A DNA stretch of 64,000 nt from Microcebus murinus (taxonomy: Eukaryota > Chordata > Mammalia > Primates > Cheirogaleidae): positions 11,332,501 through 11,396,500 of the forward strand of contig NC_134113.1 in NCBI RefSeq assembly GCF_040939455.1, in the 5' to 3' direction. Positions 33,451 to 45,399 of the stretch are shown here, in pieces. The notes beneath the pieces are model-generated. The model worked only from the letters and a program-made list of their open reading frames with translations. It was not told the DNA's origin and made no database searches. Position numbers and translations under genes: made by a program. Numbering within the stretch: the stretch's first letter is position 1; the number at the start of each line of letters is the position of its first letter.

Positions 33451-34039
33451 TTACCTGTTAATAAACTTGAACATTTACAGATTGGCACATTTTCTCAACT
33501 TTGTCATGCAGGTTGTCTGCAATTCAACCTGCTAGAACTCTAGTGTGGTTACCAGGAGTAACTCAGAGAAGCCAATCTGAAAAAAAATAATAATAATAAG
33601 CACCACTCGATTCAGCACCTTGGAGAGCATCTTCCGACTCCCAGCATGGGCAAGGCAGCAGTTCTCAGAGGCCTCGTGAGTTTCCACCGAGAAGGGCTGA
33701 AGCTGGGAACAGGCAGGGGCCAAGCTAACCAGGATTGTTCCTCCATTCTCTTACTAAGATCAAGCCTTTCTGACAGCAGAAGTGGGTTTAGGATTTTCAA
33801 GCCAGGTTAACCCAGTTCAGCTCACGCCTGGGACTTGACAGCTCTGATTTTCCCATTCTTGAGCTATTGGGATGTCTCGGGCCTCAAAGATAATGAATTT
33901 TCTACTTAATATTTAGTTTTCCCACTGAATATGGATGTGCCTCTCTCTTATTATTTTTTCCCACATCCCTGCTAAGAGATGATCTTCCAGAGCAATTAGG
34001 CTTTCTCACCCAGGGACCACTGATGTACTTTCTTAGTTT
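33451..34039. other. no recognised feature
   Basis: A short AAT run at 33580-33599. No repeat family or gene recognised otherwise. Confidence 0.4.
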
Positions 34040-34160
34040 GCCTGTAAGGCAGTGATGTACATGGCCTTAAGCCCCAGTTTTTACATCTTAAAAATGGGCA
34101 TAATAATGGCAACTGAGTCATGAGATTGTTATAAGGTTTAAATAAGGTAATATGATTAGA
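34040..34160 (+). repeat. MIR SINE fragment, sense
   Basis: GCCCCAGTTTTTACATCTTA then AAAATGGGCATAATAATGG and GTTATAAGGTTTAAATAAGG. Confidence 0.7.
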
Positions 34161-34459
34161 AAACAGATTTTATCATGAAAAGAAAGAAATAGGGAAAGTA
34201 GTGATATCCCTTTCTGAACAACAAGAGTCATGTGACTGACATACATTCCCTCTCTGCTTTGGCTGTCAGGGAGCTTTGGGCCAAAGTTCTCACTCAGCAT
34301 TAGCAGCTCTACAGGACAGTATAGCCTGCCTGTTGCTGTCGCTTTACCTCTGCTCTGGTCCTGGCCTTCCCTTCGGATTGACATATTCTTTGATCCTGGT
34401 TCCTCTTGTGGTTTTATTCTCTGTGTCATTTCACATCACTGCATGAGATAGATGGGTGT
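34161..34459. other. no recognised feature
   Basis: No repeat or gene recognised. Confidence 0.4.
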
Positions 34460-34580
34460 AGATCATTAGAATATAAGTCCCAATGAGCAAAGAGCTTTGT
34501 CTACTTTGTTCATTGCTATACCCCAAAGGACTAAAACAGCACACACGGCTTATTGTAAGAGCTTAGGAAATATGTATTAT
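34460..34580 (+). repeat. L2 LINE 3' region, sense
   Basis: TAGAATATAAGTCCCAATGA, GCAAAGAGCTTTGTCTACTT, TGCTATACCCCAAAGGAC. Confidence 0.65.
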
Positions 34581-34645
34581 ATAGTTTAGAAGATAGATAG
34601 GTAGACAGACAAAAAAACAGGCAGAAAAGAAAGAAAGAGGACAGA

Positions 34646-34764
34646 AGGAGGGAGGGAGGGAGGGAGGGAGGGAGGGAGGGAGGGAAGGAAGGAAGGAAGG
34701 AAGGAAGGAAGGAAGGAAGGAAGGAAGGAAGGAAGGAAGGAAGGAAGGGAGGGAGAGAGGGAGG
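34646..34764 (+). repeat. (GGGA)n-(GGAA)n purine microsatellite
   Basis: About nine GGGA units, then about 16 GGAA units (34685-34748), then GGGA again: roughly 119 bp of pure purine on the plus strand. Such tracts can form triplex (H-) DNA, and GGAA arrays bind ETS proteins. Confidence 0.97.
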
Positions 34765-35448
34765 ATCTCCCTTGCTAATTCCTTTCTATCTTCTGACCCC
34801 ACAACTGTCTCTTGTCTTGCTTTGCAAAGATCACTGGACAACCATTCTCACTTTTCACATCTGCCCATAAGTAATGCTCAGAATAATCCTTTTACTTGGA
34901 TTTACTACCTGGTAGCTTTGCATGGGTGCTGGGTTAGCTGGCTGCTCCCTCTTCACTGATCATCCATGATGACACAGCCCTTGCCAGGCAGATGAGCAAC
35001 ACAAGTTCCGGCCATGCTGCTCCCACAGTCTGTCTTCCCCTGTTGTCTAAGGATGGAAGATGAGGAAGCAGAGTAGGAGGCTCATTGTCAAGATAACCAA
35101 GATCTCAGCTGGTGCAGGCCCCTTCCCTAAAAAGCTAACAGGGTTGCACTGATGCAATAGAAACAATAGTAGTAAAATTAGTTGCAGCGAAAACATGCCC
35201 TTCTAACTCACAGCCCCAGCGTGTGGGTGGAGCTGCGCCATGTGTCTAACGAGGAGATTCCCCTGGGAAGGGCTGGATCCTCCTCTCTGACACAGCGAAA
35301 GGCTCTGACACTGCTGGGTATTTGTGACAGATTATTAGGCAATGTGAATGCATTGGGGGGAGGGGGAGGGACTTGGTCAAGTCCCCATCCAGAGCACAGC
35401 AGCTAACACGGCCTCTAAACCCTCACCAGCTGAATCAGCCAACCAGTT
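34765..35448. other. no recognised feature
   Basis: No repeat or gene recognised. Confidence 0.4.
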
Positions 35449-35540
35449 CAACTACCATTTATTGAGTGCGTACTATGCGCCAGGGCCAGAGACCTGCTGG
35501 ACGCATCTGATTTCCAGGCATCTGATTTTAAAGAAAACAG
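35449..35540 (-). repeat. MIR SINE 3' end fragment (antisense)
   Basis: ACCATTTATTGAGTGCGTAC then TATGCGCCAGGGCC. Confidence 0.7.
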
Positions 35541-35689
35541 AACTGAAAAAGATATTCATACCTGCCCCTCTCTCCTCCACCCCCTCCCCTCGGTCCCTGT
35601 CAGCGTGGTCTTAAGACTGTCACAGCCTCCCAGGTGGGAATCAGCCCCCCCTCCGATTTCTGGAAGGAGTCCAGCCTCCCCACCTCTCC

Positions 35690-36140
35690 CTCGCAGCGGG
35701 TGTCTCACAAGCAGCAATCCCGCCCAGGCGGGGACGCTTGTCTGTCCCTCCCTTCAGGAAATCGTCCAGCTCTGGGCGTGCTGCGAGAATCTCGCCGTGG
35801 AAGTCTCCCCGGGAATAAACATACATTTCTGATAACTCTAAAGATTAAGCCAAGGAAATAAAAATTCACTCGTGAGACACGAACTGTAAACAACCGGGAT
35901 TTTCCACGGAAATATTGGCACTTTGGCGAGGGTGCGGCGGCCCGCAGTGGACGGGGATCTGCTGCAGTCCTGCCTGGCAGTCCTGAAGTCGCTCAATAGA
36001 CCAGACATCATCAAATACCATGTCCGAATCCTGTTCAGATGATTAGAATGAAAAGGGTAATGCAATTCAATTGCCTGGAGAATCGTCGTACGCACAGACA
36101 CAAACAGGGCTGACCGCAGGCAAAACCGCTTAGCAAGTGA
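35690..36140. promoter_or_regulatory. candidate regulatory element, CpG-retaining
   Basis: CpG-rich left part (35690-35815) passes into AT-rich DNA that still keeps CpGs (CGTGAGACACGAACTG, GAATCGTCGTACGC) with GATGATTAGAATG and GGTAATGCAATTCAATTGCC. No known repeat. Promoter-flank or enhancer texture. Confidence 0.42.
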
Positions 36141-36374
36141 GGTTTGTCCAGGGGGCCCTGGCTTGCCTGCCTTTGACCCCCCAGCCTGTCCCCCTTTCGC
36201 AGGACTCCGTTGTGAGTTAAAGCCAACGTGCTGCCCCTTCCGGGGACATGTGCTCTGCAAATGCACTCTCTACTTAGATGGTGAGGGGATTAAAAACTCC
36301 TGTTTATCCAACAGTGGGCCAGGCACATTTTCACAAGCACCGTTAGCCCTCACTGCACACCGTGTGGTGGTTCA

Positions 36375-37080
36375 CTCATTCCAGAAACATTCGCTGACTA
36401 GCTACACAGCGCCAGGCCCCGTTCTAGGCACTGGAGACACGGCGGACATCAAAAACGCAAACGCCCTCCGCTCGTGAGCTCTACAGACTAATGGGAAGAA
36501 ACATGCAATAAACAAACAACCATAAATGCTTGTCAGGTGGGGACAAGTGCTCTGCAGAAAAATAAAGCAGGGCGAGGGGACAGAAAGTGGCAGAAAGGGA
36601 TGCTATATAAGATGGGGTGGCTACGGAGGGCCTCTTGGAGGTGATGGTTGAACAGAGCCCCTGAAGGATGAGCACGTGAGCCACGTTGGCATCAGGGAAA
36701 GCGATGCAGATGCAAGGGACAGCACGTGCAAAGGGCCTGCGAATGCCTGGTGTGTTCCAAGAAGGAGGCAAGGGGAGGGAGCAGAGTGACTGAGGGAGAG
36801 AAACGCATGAGACGGGGACGGAGAAGTGGAGGGCAGACACAGAGAGCTCGTGGGCTGGGATGGGGACTCAGATTTACAGAGGGACATAGGAGCCATTGGA
36901 GGGTCTAAGCAAATGAGCGACCTTTGTTGACTTTGCCGTGACTTGGCTCTGGCTGCCGGGTGGGGGCAGGCTGTATGGGAACAAGTGTGGAAACACAGAG
37001 GCCGGTTAGGAGATGGCTACAGTGACCCGGGGCAGAAATGAAGGTGGCCTGAACAGGAGCAAACCAGGGGAGGCGACACA
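36375..37080 (-). repeat. L2 LINE (antisense)
   Basis: TTCTAGGCACTGGAGACACG, CACGTGCAAAGGGCCTGCGA, AGGCCGGTTAGGAGATGGCT. Confidence 0.85.
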
Positions 37081-37364
37081 GAATGGTCAGCCCTGACCCC
37101 CAGGGAACCTGAGATACGGAAAGGGGGAGAAATTGCTCAAAGCCCGTGGGTCAGCAAGTGGCCCAGCGAGTCCTGCCTGGCCATAGAGTCCTGGCGCCCA
37201 CAGCCTGGCACAAGCTTCCCCATCACCACGCAACGAAGGACGCTGCTCCTTGGTGAAGGGATCGTACTCCTCAGAGACCAGGAAGAAGAGGGATTGGGGA
37301 GGCCAGAGATTTTTCTGGGCTCTTGCAATCTCACTCCAGCCCTTGCCTTGAAAGGGTCCCACCA

Positions 37365-37610
37365 GGAGTAAATAACAGTCAGCAGTTGTCAGGCTCTTCC
37401 TCTGGGCCCAGTAGTCTTCTGAGTCATTCCCATTGTCATCGCAAGAATTCCCCACAACCATCTCATGAAGGAGCTGCCATCCTCATTCTCATTATGCGCA
37501 GGAGGAAACTGAGGCATGGCCCTGTGAACTGGCCGAGGCGACGGGGCTGGGACGTGAACCCTGGCAGGCTGGCTCCCAGGGTTCCCACTCTTGGTCATCA
37601 TACTATTTCT
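37365..37610 (-). repeat. MIR SINE, near full length (antisense)
   Basis: GCAGGAGGAAACTGAGGCAT, GGGACGTGAACCCTGGCAGG. Confidence 0.8.
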
Positions 37611-38384
37611 TCCTTGCAGAGCTGTTTACTTGTGATATTGTGCTGAATTTTGGTCTTGGAGACTGAGGCTCACACTCCTGGTGCTCATTGAAACAGACCC
37701 CCACAAACGTGAACCTGGGGGACACAGGAGAATGTCCATGAGGGGGCTGACGGGCCCTGATGGGGCTTCCTGCGCAGGGCGGCAGGCAGATGAGAGGGCC
37801 TCGGGGCTCCCATTCACCTTGAAGGAGCTGATAAGTGTCTCACTATGTCTCACGGGCTGTCCATTCTGGGTCGCAAGTCCCCCAGATGTAGGGAGAGAAA
37901 AGTTGAGTTGTTACTAATAAAATCAAGGCTGCCAACTCCCAGCCTTACCTGATGGATGACAGAGATGTCCCCAGCCCTTCGTCCTTTCCATTTTTAAGGG
38001 TACAGGCTTATACAGCCACAGGTTCAGGCTTACATGACGAGGACAGGATGGAACAGGTGAGGGGAGAGGAGGGGATGGAGGGGTGGAACTCCCAAAGGCC
38101 AACTGAGCCAACCTGGGGAGAGGAGAGGGTGTGTGCCCTTCAAGGCAGACAGACAAGTGGGGAACACAAACTCTCAAAGTACCATCATCTCAGACGCCCT
38201 GGAAGTCCCTCTTTGCTCTCACCCCTTCCTCTACCCAAAAAGCTTCCCCTCCCACCCACTTGCCTCAGCGGTACTTATTCAGTTATAAGAGCTGCTGTAA
38301 TACCCCTCTCCCCTTAGAAAGAAATGACCTAAGATCTCTTTAGGCCCCTCTCTAGTAATACAAATAAACAACAAAAACAACATC
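37611..38384. other. no recognised feature
   Basis: No repeat or gene recognised. Confidence 0.4.
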
Positions 38385-38610
38385 TTCTCTTTATTGAGCT
38401 TTGTTTTTATGTACTTTTCCATTCAATGGAGTATCAAAATGGCCCTGCAAGATGGGTGTTGTTATCTCCATTTTATTGATGAGACACCTAGAGCTCAGAG
38501 AAGTGGAGTGACTCGCCCAAGGCCACACAGCTGAGGACGTGGAGGATCTGCGATCCAAACCCGGAACGCCAGGCTCAGGAGCTCGGGCTGTGCCCTTAGA
38601 CCCCCAGCTG
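38385..38610 (-). repeat. MIR SINE, near full length (antisense)
   Basis: TATCTCCATTTTATTGATGA, CCCAAGGCCACACAGCTGAG, GATCCAAACCCGGAACGCCA. Confidence 0.85.
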
Positions 38611-38649
38611 CCCCGCCCTGTTGCTGGAGGGCTGGCACGTCTTCTGTCA

Positions 38650-38725
38650 CTTCTGCGTCCTTGGCACCCACTCGGTGCTTAGTAAATATTGATGGAAATG
38701 ACTCACAGATGAATAAATGGATGAA
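38650..38725 (+). repeat. L2 LINE 3' end, sense
   Basis: CTTGGCACCCACTCGGTGCT then TAGTAAATATTGATGGAAAT. Confidence 0.65.
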
Positions 38726-38829
38726 AACTGAGTTATAATGAACAGGAGTCCATAAATATGCTCACATGTACTTACATTGTAAGAGACAATGCTAACAGTT
38801 CTTGAGGACTGTTTATTCAGATGGCAAAT

Positions 38830-39560
38830 ACAAAAAGTGCTCACTGGACATCCACTGTGTACTGGGGGTGCATGCGACGCAAGGGTGTCTTGGGGAACGG
38901 AATCGTCCTGGTCCCCAACCCAGAGGAGCTCATAAAATAGAGGGGGAGGGAAACCAGAGACAGTCAGTATGTCACAAATGAAAAATATTTGTAAATGATT
39001 TAAAAATGTTGAAGAGAGAATGCGGGATGCTTAAAGAGAATAGTGTGGTCCAACAGAGAGGTTCATCACAGCTTCCCAGTAGGAAACACATGAGGTTGAA
39101 CAGGAGTCATGCAGGCAATAATTGGGGGAAGGCACATGCAAAGCCCCTAAGGCAAGACTAACAGCTTAGAGCCTTCCAGAAAGTACCAGCAGACCAGCAT
39201 GGGTAGAGAAAAGCGCAGGGGAGATGGAAGGAAACAGAGCTAGAGACTTGGGCAGGGGCCAGAAGATGCGAAGCCTGGTCGCCTCATTAGATGTTCCGGA
39301 TTCCAGCCAAGTGGCCACGGGAAACTCTGAAGGGCGTGACTGCGGGGTGTGAAGCAGGGAGGGGACACGGTTCAATCTGGCCCTGAGCCAACAGTGAGCA
39401 GAGAAGGAAGCAAGACGGAGGCAGAGAGAGGGACTAGTCAGTGTAGTCATCCAGGTGGGAGCCACTTGGACCATGGGAGTGACAAAAATGGATAGAGTTG
39501 AGATCTCTCTGGGAAACAGGACATTGAGCACCAAAGGTGATATGGGCGTAGCCCATTCAC
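38830..39560 (-). repeat. L2 LINE (antisense)
   Basis: GACATCCACTGTGTACTGGG, GCACATGCAAAGCCCCTAAG, TCATCCAGGTGGGAGCCACT. Confidence 0.8.
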
Positions 39561-39589
39561 ACCCTCAGTTGGACTCACAGTGGGGCAGA

Positions 39590-39775
39590 GGCCGTGTGGA
39601 CTTTGGAAACAGACCAGATTCTAATCCACCTTCAATCTTTCATGGCTGTGTGGTTTTAGGCAGGTCGTCCAACCTCTTGGAGTCTTGGTTTCCCCATCTG
39701 GAAGATATGCATGAGAGAACCGGCCTCCCCAGGAACACGGCCATGGAATGAGACAATGCATGTGACATTGTGGAG
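39590..39775 (+). repeat. MIR SINE, sense
   Basis: GGCTGTGTGGTTTTAGGCAG, GTCTTGGTTTCCCCATCTGG. Confidence 0.8.
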
Positions 39776-40960
39776 TACGGTGGCCCTCTCCCAACAAGCC
39801 GACATCTCTTTGCCATCCCTAGATACCGGTAGCCTGACTTCCGAGCTGCCCTCCTGACCACTGGACTCTCCTGCCTCGGTGAACAGTTTTTTAAAAAATG
39901 AATTCCCATACACTCCGTGCCAAAGAGAAAATGCAGAGCGGGCTTGCTAGAGGCTTGCCACAGCCTGCCAACCTCGTTCCACTAGCACCTGTCAGTGACC
40001 ACAGCCTCTCATCACTTCGGCTGTAACTCAATTACCAGTCCCTGGGCGCCTTCAGGCACAAAGCCTCTCCCGTGGGTCCCCACTGGTTTTCTGAGAAGCC
40101 CAGGACACGAGTCAATTTCTTGGCCCTAATGAGAGCTTGTCACCGCCTGACAGTAGCTACTGAGCGAGTGCTAAGTGCAGCCTTAAGGCCACCCAGGCGG
40201 CCTCCCAAGACGGAGGTCCCGGCCATCCGGGAGGTAGGATGACGATGACAGGGGCCCTGGCACCAGGGCCTCACACAGCAGATGTTGCTGCTTTCATGCA
40301 GCACGATTATGATGTTAACGCCTGGGACGTTAATCCCTGGGTCCTTGCCAGCCAGAACCTGCTCTGCTCTCTGGTTTAACAACACGAGTCCTCTGGTCAG
40401 GGGGGGTGGGGATCAAAGAAGGGTCTTGACGATGCCGCACTTTTAACTGGTCAGATTCCAAGTGCGACTTCTCTGCATCGCGTCCAAGGCCCGAGATCTC
40501 CAAGTATTTTAGCAGTGTGGACGCCTGCGCATGTCACCACGGGGCAGGCAGTGAGGACGGTTATTACAACTGAGACGCAGAAAATTAAATGTCTTACTCG
40601 AGGAAATAAAACACGTTCGCGGGAGCTCCTCGAATACAAATTTGCTTTCCTAACACCCAGGCTTTTGAAACTTGCTGAATGAATGCTAAGCTCCACACAG
40701 TGGGGGGAACAGCACAGGGTCTGGCACAGAGGAAATATTTCTGACACAAATGACCCGTCCTGATTCAAAGTCAATATCAGATCTGTGATCTATAAAGTTC
40801 ACCTCTCAGTTGTCTAAAGGTGAAATATCCACCCTTCTGCATTATCAGTGACGATGCTTTTAACACCTGTCTCCTCACCATCTAGAACACCCCCAAATCG
40901 CCCTTCCCTCTGTCCGGGCTTCAGGTCCCAAAGAAACCTGACCTAGGTGCAAAATCCTGG
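39776..40960. other. no recognised feature with confidence
   Basis: 40550-40700 may be a very diverged antisense MIR (TTACAACTGAGACGCAGAAA). Otherwise unassigned; no exon seen. Confidence 0.35.
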
Positions 40961-42075
40961 AGGGCTTCCTCACGGTGGCTGAGCCTGCGAGCAATGGAGG
41001 GTGCGCGGGTGCGAAGCTGGCACTGACGAGTGGGGTGGGGAGGTGCACTCTGAGCAGAGGGAAGAGCTCGTGCAGCACCCTGAGGCTGGGCTGTGGGGAA
41101 AGAGGGGGAGAAGGGGAGAAAGAGATTAGGGTGCAGAGAAGCACGGCTCAGACAATGAGGTACTCAGTGAGCCATGTTAAGAATTCTGGTCTTTATTCTA
41201 AAAGCAGTGGGAAGCCATTGAAAAGTTTTGGAGGCAAGGAACAGCAGGGGTGACAAATTGGATGTGACCTTGAACAGACTGGAGAGGAGGCCGGGATGCA
41301 TGCAGAGAGCCCAGGTGGGACACGTTCTGCCAAGGTCTAGGTGAAGAAAGATGGGGGGGTTACACCAAGGAGGTAGCAGCAGAGATGAAGTGAAGAGGAT
41401 GGATTTAAAAGATATTTAGAGGGCCAGGCTCGGTGGCTCATGCCTGTAATCCCAGCACTCTGGGAGGCCGAGGCAGGTGGATCCTTCGCTTGAGCTTGTG
41501 AGTTAGAGACCAGCCTGAGCAAGAGCAAGACCCCATCTGAATTTTAAAAATAAATAAATAAATAAAAATAGAAAGAAATTAATTGGCCAACTAAAAATAT
41601 GTAGAAAAAATTAGCCAGGCATGGTGGTGCATGCCTGTAGTCCCAGCTACTCGAGAGGCTGAGGCAGGAGAATCGCTTGAGCCCAGGAGTTGGAGGTCGC
41701 TCTAGCCGGGGCAACACGAGTGAGATTCTGTCTCCAAAAAATAAATAAATAAATAAAAGATATTTAGGACCTAATGCATTGGCTATGAGGATGAGAGAAA
41801 GGGGACTATGAAGGATGGCTCCCAGAATCTTGACTCTCACAACCGCAGGCGAGGCAGGAGATGCAGGGAGAGGACCCTGTTGCAGGGATGGGGGGTGACC
41901 GACTTGGGAAGCAGGGTGAACCATGAGCTGAGGGTGAGCCTGCGTGTGATATGTCTTGGAGACATCCAAGCAGAGACATCCTGTAGGGAATTGGAGACCT
42001 GATTGTGGAGTTCAGAGATGTCAGGGCCAGAGTTATAAATATGGGAGTCATTGACATGAGGGAGGTAACCAAAGT
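40961..42075 (-). repeat. L2 LINE (antisense), split by an Alu
   Basis: CTGGTCTTTATTCTAAAAGC and AGTGGGAAGCCATTGAAAAG on the left; after the Alu, GACATCCAAGCAGAGACATC and GTTATAAATATGGGAGTCAT. L2 order is continuous across the insertion. Confidence 0.88.
41420..41754 (+). mobile_element. strepsirrhine-type Alu, sense, rearranged right arm
   Basis: Starts GGGCCAGGCTCGGTGGCTCA. The linker has AATTAATTGGCCAACTA plus an expanded (AAAT)n run near 41544. The right arm lacks about 20 bases of the TGCTGTGAGCTAGGCTGACG segment. Target-site duplication AAAAGATATTTAG (41407-41419 and 41755-41767). Confidence 0.96.
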
Positions 42076-42097
42076 TGTGGACTTCAGTGGGATTTCT

Positions 42098-42240
42098 TGA
42101 ATTTAATTAAGCAGTCTCTCACTATTGGACATTTGGGTTGTTTCTGTCTTTTGACATTATAAATGGCCCATTAACAAGCATCCTTGTCCCAACTTATAGC
42201 TTTTTCCCTATTCTAGGTTAGTTTTCTAAGTAGCCTCCAT
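42098..42240 (-). repeat. L1 LINE fragment (antisense)
   Basis: ACTATTGGACATTTGGGTTG followed by TTTCTGTCTTTTGACATTAT is the reverse of an L1 ORF2/3' region of an old L1M type. Confidence 0.65.
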
Positions 42241-42534
42241 TGCTAACATGGTTAGCAATGAATATCTGCTAAGAGAATGAATATATCATGTTTATTCCCC
42301 CCAAAATGAAATGGAAATTCTTTTTGATTGGCCATTATTCATAATGGCCTATGCACCACTCTCTTGCAATATCTGGGTGATTTATTAAGTCTTCCCTAAC
42401 AAGCCTGACCAAAGAGATCTTCCTCTGAATTCTAATAGCTAATCTCAGAGACATTCACTCCATTCATGTCCTTTGGAAGCCTGATATTTAGGATGCATGC
42501 ACACAAGAAAGATAATTGCCTTCCCCATTATAAG
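42241..42534. other. no recognised feature
   Basis: AT-rich, repeat-free as far as I can tell; no gene. Confidence 0.35.
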
Positions 42535-42650
42535 GACGTGGAATTTGAGAGCTGGGACTATGTTTTATACTTCTTGAATCCTCCTCATAGCCTAACAAGA
42601 CCGTGCACAAAATCTACATGTAATGATTATTGTAGATTAACTAGGAAAGA
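42535..42650 (+). repeat. L2 LINE 3' region, sense
   Basis: GAGAGCTGGGACTATGTTTT then diverged L2 end wording. Confidence 0.55.
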
Positions 42651-42664
42651 GGACAGTAAGAACT

Positions 42665-42775
42665 ATATCTATTAAACCCCTGCTACATACCAAAATCTGT
42701 TCTGGGAGCTTTAAACACAAAGTATATTTCAATCCTTTGGGGGAAAAAATTAGCTCTATTTCGCAAAGGTATCAG
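42665..42775 (-). repeat. MIR SINE fragment (antisense)
   Basis: TATTAAACCCCTGCTACATA, CAAAATCTGTTCTGGGAGCT. Confidence 0.65.
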
Positions 42776-43089
42776 GATAATAGTATCTGATGTAACAACT
42801 AAACCCCCAAGTCCCCGTGGCTCAACACATAGAAACTTGTTTCTCACTTTCTCCAAGTCCAAAACAGGCAGTTCTCCTTCAAGCATCAGTTCAGAGATGC
42901 ATGCCGTTCAATGTGTGGCCCCCCCATCTTTGCACACAGCTTCTGGAGTGACCACGATCCTCTGCCCCAACCCAGAAGGGGAAAGAGCACAAGAAAGGTT
43001 GGGAAACGCAGCCAGGCTGAGTGCCAGACTCCAGTGAAAACAGGTCTGGGTGATTCATAATAGTCTCTGCCACATAAAGGTAGAGGCCA
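42776..43089. other. no recognised feature
   Basis: No repeat or gene recognised. Confidence 0.4.
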
Positions 43090-43210
43090 AAGCCCAGGGA
43101 TGTATAGTAACTGACCTGATGCTGCTCAGCCTATACACAGAAGAGCTTGGGTTCACTACCACGTGTGTATAATTCCAAAGTCCGTGCTTATTCCGCTAAC
43201 GCCTACTGAT
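43090..43210 (-). repeat. MIR SINE fragment (antisense)
   Basis: GAGCTTGGGTTCACTACCAC then CAAAGTCCGTGCTTATTCCG, the reverse of the MIR 5' part. Confidence 0.65.
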
Positions 43211-43660
43211 TGGCAATAATCATTGCCGTCTTAACCTTCTGGGGCCTCTCAGATGCATCTATTTGAATTACCTTGGCAATTGGTTAATTTCACATACAAC
43301 CCAACTTCAAACCGCAGTGAGAGTGACAGATTCACCCTAAACCAAATTGCAGATGTATTTTGCAGATGCATCCTCTATTTCTTCCAAATATGTTGCTGGC
43401 ATACTCCTTTAACAAGTCAATCAACTCACTGACATGCCCTTGCATTAGGTAAGCACATATTCCTGTTCTAAAGTCTATGCCTTATAAACTTGACATATTC
43501 AGATGCTATGGCTTTTATCGTGAGTAAATTAAAGCTCTTAAAATGTCAGAATGTTTTTGTTTCATTTGACATTCTCACCATAGGTCAAACTGCCTCCAAA
43601 GCAGACATGTCTAAATGGCTGTCTAACTGTATCGCTCAGAATGGCTTCTTAGGAAGTCCA
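43211..43660. promoter_or_regulatory. candidate conserved non-coding element
   Basis: Repeat-free, AT-rich, with GGCAATTGGTTAATTTCAC, two GCAGATG(T/C)AT words close together (43351 and 43362) and AGTAAATTAAAGCTC. Texture only. Confidence 0.35.
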
Positions 43661-43889
43661 GGAGTGTGGTGATTGCGGGGCCCATGAGAACCAGTAATTC
43701 TGTTTGGATCCATTCCCATGTAAGCAATTTACATCCGCTGTGTTACAGATCTGGGGCTTAGAAAACAGAAAGGGATCTTGGGAGACTATTGGATCTACCT
43801 CTTGCTTTGCAGGCATGAACCACAGAATCTTAAAGTTGGTAAAAAAAAAAAAAATGACATTGGTAATAACAATAGCAGGTACCCGCGAT
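43661..43889. other. no recognised feature; short poly(A)
   Basis: A 14-base A run near 43840; no matching retroposon body recognised. Confidence 0.4.
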
Positions 43890-44720
43890 GAATGCATTCA
43901 TTCAACAAATATTTATGGAGAGCCCACTTTGCGCCAAATGCCATGATAGAATCTGAACACATAACTGTGCACAAAACAAGGTCCAGGCGTTCCAATGTGG
44001 GAAAGAGTGAATGCACCAATAAACAAATACTGCATCAGGTGGTGATGAGTGCTTTGAAGACAGATAGCGTAGTAAAGTGAAAGGCTGCAGAGTGAGGAGG
44101 CGGGAAGCTGTGAGGTTTTGCGGGTGGCTAGGGAGGGCCCTCTGCCACTTGAGCTAAGACCTGAGGAAGTGAGGTGGTGCGGCTCCAGGCTGAGGGAGCA
44201 GCTAGCCAAGAGGCTGGGAGGGAGGATATGCTTGGCGTTTTCCAGGAACAGCAAGTGGACCAGGTGATCCGGGGGCAAGGGTAGGAGAGGGGGCCGACTG
44301 GGAAGGGGGCAGATTGGTTAGGCTCTCCTGGCCCATGAAAAGGGTGCTGGGCTTTCTCTGGACGGAGATATGGAGCCCGCAGGGTGAGTGTACTACAGAA
44401 GAGGGGCTTGAGGCTTGAGCCCTGGGCACTGCACCATTCAGGAGTCTAGAAGGTGAGGAGGAGCCCACAGGGGACTGAGGAGGAGGAGCCAGGGAGGCAG
44501 GAAGACAGCCAAGCGAGGGTCCCAGAAGGCAAGGAAGAAAGGAGTTCAAGGAGAGAGTGAGCAACCAATCAAATGCCACCAATTGCTCAAGTACAAAGAG
44601 GACAGGAAACTGACCACAGATCTGACGAGCAGCGGTCACTTATCACCCTATCGTGAGGAGAGGCTGCTGGAGACGAAAGACTGATGGAAGAGTGCTCAGG
44701 AGAGACCAAGAGAGAAAGGG
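43890..44720 (-). repeat. L2 LINE (antisense)
   Basis: TTCATTCAACAAATATTTAT at the L2 3' end, running to the RT region (GAGGACAGGAAACTGACCAC near 44600). Confidence 0.85.
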
Positions 44721-44737
44721 AGGAGAAAAGGGATCTT

Positions 44738-44738
<1 letters not shown>

Positions 44739-44788
<50 letters not shown>
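44739..44788 (+). repeat. compound (CT)9(AT)8(GT)8 microsatellite
   Basis: Three different dinucleotide runs abut without spacers. Confidence 0.97.
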
Positions 44789-44804
44789 AAAATATATATG
44801 TAAT

Positions 44805-44930
44805 CGCCTAGTATTTGCTGGGCACAGTTCAGGCTCCTTACGTGCGAGTTTCCCAGCTGAATTCGCAGGACCACCGTGGGGCAGTTGTTTCTGCCGTTTT
44901 GCCCATGAGGTTCAGGCAGCTCAGAAGTGT
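44805..44930 (-). repeat. MIR SINE fragment (antisense)
   Basis: CCTAGTATTTGCTGGGCACA, TTTGCCCATGAGGTTCAGGC, AGCTCAGAAGTGTGAAAGCT. Confidence 0.55.
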
Positions 44931-45399
44931 GAAAGCTGGACTCGGCCTTCACGTGGGCCAGACCCCAGAGTTCTCACCCTCGTTCCTCTGGGCTAGTCTA
45001 TGCCTCTTAGAGGTCACCTGGGGCAACCAACGCAAAATGGATTCCAGCTTCCAAAAAATCTCAGAAAATAGGTCATTCAGCTTCTCTTTCAACAGTGTGT
45101 GAATCATTCCAATGATTAGCATCTATCCTTTCGATTTTTAATTACAGAGGTTCCATAATCCGCCCCTGTACATGACCGCACAATATAGTGTGTTCTGCAA
45201 GGAAGTTCTTCCTTTCATGACTCTACTTCCTTCTTCATTGAAAGTAAAAGTTTTATTTGACTAAGAAAACGATCCTGTTGATACCAACTCTCAGAAGAGT
45301 GTGACCATTAGAGCTCCTTTTCCGCCCCAGCCCCTAGCATGAGCTCCAGCCCCAGCCAGAAGCCCATGTGCCTGCTGGAAACACCCGCCAGGGTCCCAC
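44931..45399. other. no recognised feature
   Basis: 45100-45270 has enhancer-like words (AATGATTAGCATC, TTTTTAATTACAG) but is short. No gene. Confidence 0.35.
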
